DNA of 64,000 nucleotides, taken from the NCBI RefSeq assembly GCF_003626575.1, contig NZ_RBDY01000002.1, positions 310,001-374,000 on the forward strand, in the 5' to 3' direction. The notes beneath the pieces were generated by a model that did not search any database, had not been told where the DNA came from, and saw only the letters and a program-made list of their open reading frames with translations. Made by a program: the position numbers and the translations under genes. Every line of letters starts with the position of its first letter. The stretch's first letter is position 1. Below, one piece after another: positions 60,978 through 64,000 of this stretch. Source of the stretch: Streptomyces radicis. GTDB lineage: Bacteria; Actinomycetota; Actinomycetes; Streptomycetales; Streptomycetaceae.

Positions 60978-63518
60978 TCAGAAGCCGCCCTCCATGTTGA
61001 CGAAGCGTGAGTAGTGGCCCTGGAACGCCACGGTGATCGTGGCCGTCGGGCCGTTGCGGTGCTTGGCCACGATCAGGTCCGCCTCGCCGGCCCGGGGCGA
61101 CTCCTTCTCGTACGCGTCCTCCCGGTGCAACAGGATGACCATGTCGGCATCCTGCTCGATCGAACCCGACTCACGGAGATCGGAGATCATCGGCTTCTTG
61201 TCGGTCCGCTGCTCCGGGCCTCGGTTCAGCTGGGAGAGCGCCACCACCGGCACCTCGAGCTCCTTGGCCAGCAGCTTCAGGTTCCGCGACATCTCCGAGA
61301 CCTCCTGCTGCCTGGACTCGGGGCGCCGACTGCCGCCGGTCTGCATCAGCTGGAGGTAGTCGATGATGACGAGCTGCAACGCGTTGCGCTGGCGCAGCCG
61401 ACGGCACTTGGCGCGGATCTCCATCATCGACAGGTTGGGCGAGTCGTCGATGTAGAGCGGCGCCTCGTTCACCTCGGCCATCTGGCGGGCCAGTCGGTTC
61501 CAGTCCTCGTCCGTCATGCTGCCCGACCGCATGTGGTGCAGCGCCACCCGCGCCTCGGCCGAGAGCAGTCGCATCGCGATTTCGTTCCGGCCCATCTCCA
61601 GCGAGAAGATGACGCTCGGCAGCTTGTGCTTGATCGAGCAGGCGCGCGCGAAGTCCAGGGCGAGGGTGGAGTTGTGCGTGGGGATCATCGATCGGGTGGC
61701 CAGGTACAGGTGGTCGGGGTTGTCCACCTGGACACAGCGGACCGGGACGCTCGCGACCTCGCGAACGTCGGTGATGAACCGCTGCCGCAGCCCGGGAGTG
61801 GCGGGGCGCCCGCGCTCCGCGAGCGCGCGCCGCTTGCGCTCGAGCCCGAACACCTCGTCAGTCGGCGTGAATGTGACGAGGTACGCGGTGGACGACCGCC
61901 CGGAACGCCCTTTGACCGGCTTCGTCCGCACGCCGGAGCGATAGCCGAGGCTGGTGACCAGCTCGCGGAACCCGTCGGCAAGAGCCTTGTCGGTGACCGC
62001 GAACCGCACAGAGCCGGTGCTCGTGACCGTGCCATCGGTGTCCAGCAGCCCAGCGAGCAGCTCCCTCCGCTGGGCGATGGAGCCGCGCAGGTAGACCTGG
62101 GGAATGTGCTTGTTCCCCAGCACACCCAAGTCCTCCAGCCGCGCGAGGAGACCGTCGTGTCTCCTGGAACAGACGACGCGGGGCCGCTCGGTCAGCTCTC
62201 GCTCGGCGACGGAGAGCCCGACGGCGTGGGTGATCGACGTTCCCCCGGCCCGGCGGACCTCGAAGCCGTCGTCGGCGATGCGCCGGACGATCTCCGGATC
62301 GGCCGAGGTGATCCTGGCGGCGTCGCTGTGGCTGTCGCCGAGCCAGCTACCCAGGACGAACGGCGCGATGGGGAGATCCCGGTGCGGAAGGTCGAGCGGA
62401 GCCGCGGTCCGCACGGAGTGGTTCCGGCGCGCGTCGGCCGTGTGGCAGTGCAGCGTCTCGGCGATCTCCTTGGTGGTCTTCACCGAGGCGAGGACGCCCT
62501 GGCGCCCTTGCTCCTCGCGATCGACGACGGCCGCCTTGGCCGCCCTGCGCGAAGCGCGCGTGTCGGTGAGCCACTGGTGATCCGCGTCCGCGATGACCGT
62601 CGTGCCGTCGTCGAACACGACCTCGTAGCACGGTCGCCCCGTCATCACGTCGGTGGCGGCCACGACCCGCGTCGGCTTACCCGACGCGTCGAGCAGGTGG
62701 TCGCCGGGACGCACCTCCCCCATGGTGGTCCACCCGGTCGGGGTGGGCAGCGGGGTGTCGAGCGCCAGCGCCTTGCCCATCGCGGGGCGGGCGGCGATCA
62801 CCACCATCTGGCCGGGGTGCAGACCGTTGGTCAGCGAGTCCAGGTCGGTGAACCCCGTGGGCACGCCGGTCATCTCGCCGCTGCGGTTGCTGATGGCCTC
62901 GATCTCGTCGAGCGTGCCCTCCATGATCTCGCCGAGCGGCAGGTAGTCCTCGGTCGTGCGCTGCTCGGTGACGGCGTAGATCTCGGCCTGCGCGGTGTTG
63001 ACGATGTCGTCGACGTCGCCGTCCGACGCGTATCCCATCTGCGTGATCCTGGTGCCCGCCTGGACCAGGCGGCGCAGCACCGCGCGGTCGTGCACGATCT
63101 CCGCGTAGTACTCGGCGTTGGCCGCGGTCGGGACCATGTGGACCAGCGAGTGCACATAGCCCGCGCCGCCCACCTTGGCGAGCTCACCGCGCTTGGTCAG
63201 CTCGGCCGAGATGGTGATCGGGTCGGCGGGCTCACCCTTGGCGTAGAGGTCGATGATCGCGCCGTAGATCGTCTCGTGCGCGGGCTTGTAGAAGTCGGCC
63301 CCGCGCAGCACCTCGACCACGTCGGCGATGGCGTCCTTGGAGAGCAGCATGCCCCCGAGCACGGACTGCTCGGCGGCCAGGTCCTGCGGGGGCAGCCGCT
63401 CGAACGCCGCCCGCTCGGGGTCACTCGGCTCCATCTCCCGGCGGGGCCTCGAGACCGGCAGCCGGTCGTCCTCGCCCGGTCCGTCCCAGGGTCCAGCGTG
63501 CTCGTCGAGATCGGACAC
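60978..63518 (-). CDS. dnaB: Replicative DNA helicase DnaB, intein-containing precursor
   Basis: An 846-aa precursor. Extein parts: N-terminal DnaB domain (ERLPPQDLAAEQSVLGGMLLSKDAI), RecA-like motor beginning TGVPTGFTDLDSLTNGLHPGQM and Walker A ARPAMGK, interrupted after Lys249 by an intein of 367 aa, resuming STLALDFARA, then IFSLEMGRNE, LVIIDYLQLMQ (Walker B) and ALSQLNRGPEQR. Spliced protein is 479 aa, normal for DnaB. It unwinds DNA at the replication fork. GTG 63518 (VSDLDEH) has ggaggagg 8 nt upstream; an ATG at 63584 gives an unusual extension and is less likely. Confidence 0.95.
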   Translation of the reverse strand: MSDLDEHAGPWDGPGEDDRLPVSRPRREMEPSDPERAAFERLPPQDLAAEQSVLGGMLLSKDAIADVVEVLRGADFYKPAHETIYGAIIDLYAKGEPADPITISAELTKRGELAKVGGAGYVHSLVHMVPTAANAEYYAEIVHDRAVLRRLVQAGTRITQMGYASDGDVDDIVNTAQAEIYAVTEQRTTEDYLPLGEIMEGTLDEIEAISNRSGEMTGVPTGFTDLDSLTNGLHPGQMVVIAARPAMGKALALDTPLPTPTGWTTMGEVRPGDHLLDASGKPTRVVAATDVMTGRPCYEVVFDDGTTVIADADHQWLTDTRASRRAAKAAVVDREEQGRQGVLASVKTTKEIAETLHCHTADARRNHSVRTAAPLDLPHRDLPIAPFVLGSWLGDSHSDAARITSADPEIVRRIADDGFEVRRAGGTSITHAVGLSVAERELTERPRVVCSRRHDGLLARLEDLGVLGNKHIPQVYLRGSIAQRRELLAGLLDTDGTVTSTGSVRFAVTDKALADGFRELVTSLGYRSGVRTKPVKGRSGRSSTAYLVTFTPTDEVFGLERKRRALAERGRPATPGLRQRFITDVREVASVPVRCVQVDNPDHLYLATRSMIPTHNSTLALDFARACSIKHKLPSVIFSLEMGRNEIAMRLLSAEARVALHHMRSGSMTDEDWNRLARQMAEVNEAPLYIDDSPNLSMMEIRAKCRRLRQRNALQLVIIDYLQLMQTGGSRRPESRQQEVSEMSRNLKLLAKELEVPVVALSQLNRGPEQRTDKKPMISDLRESGSIEQDADMVILLHREDAYEKESPRAGEADLIVAKHRNGPTATITVAFQGHYSRFVNMEGGF
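61671..62771 (-). other. Class 3 intein with LAGLIDADG homing endonuclease in DnaB
   Basis: The intein is 367 residues and begins with Ala (ALALDTPLPTPTGW), not Cys or Ser, which defines class 3. The class 3 WCT triad is present: Trp67 in ADADHQW, Cys346 in VRCVQVD (block F) and Thr365 in PTHN; Cys lies 21 residues before the terminal Asn, the same spacing as in the mycobacteriophage Bethlehem intein. Asn367 is followed by extein Ser. Between blocks B and F lies a homing endonuclease with both LAGLIDADG-type motifs (LGSWLGDSHSD and LLAGLLDTDG), each with an acidic residue, so it may be active. Confidence 0.95.
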
Positions 63519-63638
63519 CGACCCCGCCTCCTCCCGGCTCCAACCGCCGTGCTCCGTCTCTTTCCTACGCCACAGCTCTGACATTCCGCACCGGGCGGGG
63601 CCTACGGTACGGGTCCGCGGAGGGAGGACCAACCCAAG

Positions 63639-63900
63639 TTATCCACAGGCTATGTGGATTTCAGATCACACCCTGTGGATGACCGGGGCCCATCTGTGGA
63701 CGAACGTCGGGACACACCCCGTGACCCCTCGCCACCGGTCCGCTCACACCCGCGCTGACCTGCCGTTTTCCCCGCGCATATGACGGAGCGACAGCCGCCG
63801 TTCCCCCTCGCCGAGATCACGACAACGCCCGCAGAACATCACACCGCACCCCGCGTCGAGTAAGGGCCCATAAGGCCTTGCGTCCATTACCTGTGGATGT
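63639..63900. promoter_or_regulatory. Cluster of DnaA-box-like 9-mers upstream of dnaB
   Basis: The 63519-63912 spacer holds a perfect TTATCCACA at 63639-63647 and related boxes, written toward TCCACA: AAATCCACA (63653-63661), TCATCCACA (63674-63682), TCGTCCACA (63695-63703) and ACATCCACA (63892-63900). oriC is not claimed, as dnaA/dnaN are not present; DnaA control of dnaB is possible. No gene is credible in this gap. Confidence 0.5.
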
Positions 63901-63912
63901 TTGGATCGAGCC

Positions 63913-64000
63913 ATGTCCCCAGCGTCACCAGCCACCGCGCCGACAGGCCGCGAAGGTCCCGCCGAGCCCGCCGACGACCGGGGCGCGCGCAGGCGGGCCC
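63913..64000 (+). CDS. Possible 5' end of a gene running out of the window
   Basis: An open frame from ATG 63913 (MSPASPATAPTGREGPAEP) continues to the window end, divergent from dnaB. In several Streptomyces a MATE efflux gene starts at this place and has a similar Ala/Pro/Arg-rich N-terminus, but only 29 codons are seen and no diagnostic motif. The ribosome site is weak. Confidence 0.35.
   Translation, partial: MSPASPATAPTGREGPAEPADDRGARRRA

Noticed and set aside
63519..63584. Upstream ATG (63584) as the dnaB start
   Set aside because: GTG 63518 has an excellent ggaggagg site at 8 nt and begins the sequence that resembles other Streptomyces DnaB proteins; the extra 22 residues do not.
63639..63900. 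Chromosomal origin oriC
   Set aside because: Only five loose boxes in ~260 bp, and dnaA and dnaN are not adjacent; Streptomyces oriC has many more boxes between those genes.
63744..63935. 63-aa minus-strand frame upstream of dnaB
   Set aside because: It lies in a DnaA-box-rich intergenic region, overlaps the probable next gene start, has no clear ribosome site and no recognisable family.

Overview
The window reads as chromosomal DNA of a Streptomyces-type actinobacterium. It has very high GC, many GTG starts, 4-nt ATGA/GTGA gene overlaps, a mycothiol-dependent family enzyme, the actinobacterial proteasome activator Bpa, Hanks-type kinases and an actinobacterial DnaB. About 66 protein genes are tightly packed. 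No rRNA, tRNA, IS element or CRISPR array was seen.

Layout. 1-7.3 kb: 3' end of an M18 aminopeptidase, a mycothiol-type enzyme, two divergent membrane Ser/Thr kinases (one with a PASTA domain), a phosphotransferase and a DevR-like response regulator. 7.6-11.3 kb: 2-oxoacid dehydrogenase operon 1 (E1alpha, E1beta, E2). 11.3-19.7 kb: bpa, a broken PadR regulator, quinone oxidoreductase, acetyltransferase, His-rich zinc-ribbon protein, then a coupled mobA-moeA-K+ channel-phosphotransferase operon. 19.7-20.4 kb: a non-coding, repeat-rich palindromic spacer. 20.4-24.3 kb: 2-oxoacid dehydrogenase operon 2 (bkd type) with divergent Lrp/AsnC regulator bkdR. 24.4-26.3 kb: a DHFR-like protein and a bacterial nitric oxide synthase. 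26.4-36.3 kb: phenylacetate catabolism (TetR regulator, paaN, paaABCDE), interrupted by a broken GlxA-like regulator, a SpoU rRNA methylase and an HTTM/DUF5819 membrane pair. 36.3-44.3 kb: aminotransferase, rhodanese, J-domain protein, HxlR regulator/azoreductase, and a FAD oxidoreductase-ATP-grasp-GH26-like trio. 44.3-48.6 kb: thiC behind a TPP riboswitch, YibE/F transporter and small membrane/cupin proteins. 48.6-57.4 kb: low-molecular-weight phosphatase/fructosamine kinase pair, a Cys/Met-metabolism PLP enzyme, NUDIX, PNPOx-like protein, flavohaemoglobin-like protein, serine hydrolase and others. 57.5-64 kb: a protein of unknown function carrying DnaA-box sequences, glyoxalase/AraC pair, MarR-phosphotransferase pair, and dnaB interrupted by a class 3 intein.

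How parts may work together. A 14-bp inverted repeat occurs three times: between the TetR gene and paaN, upstream of paaA, and upstream of the second bkd operon. This suggests one TetR regulon linking aromatic-acid and branched-chain keto-acid catabolism. The NOS makes NO while the flavohaemoglobin-like protein has the residues expected of an NO dioxygenase.

The least expected structural signals are: short tandem duplications (12-18 bp) that contain the stop codon at the 3' ends of at least six genes; an Ala1 (class 3) intein splitting the DnaB Walker A motif; a ~660-bp palindromic repeat spacer; and three regulator/acetyltransferase genes reduced to remnants by deletion.
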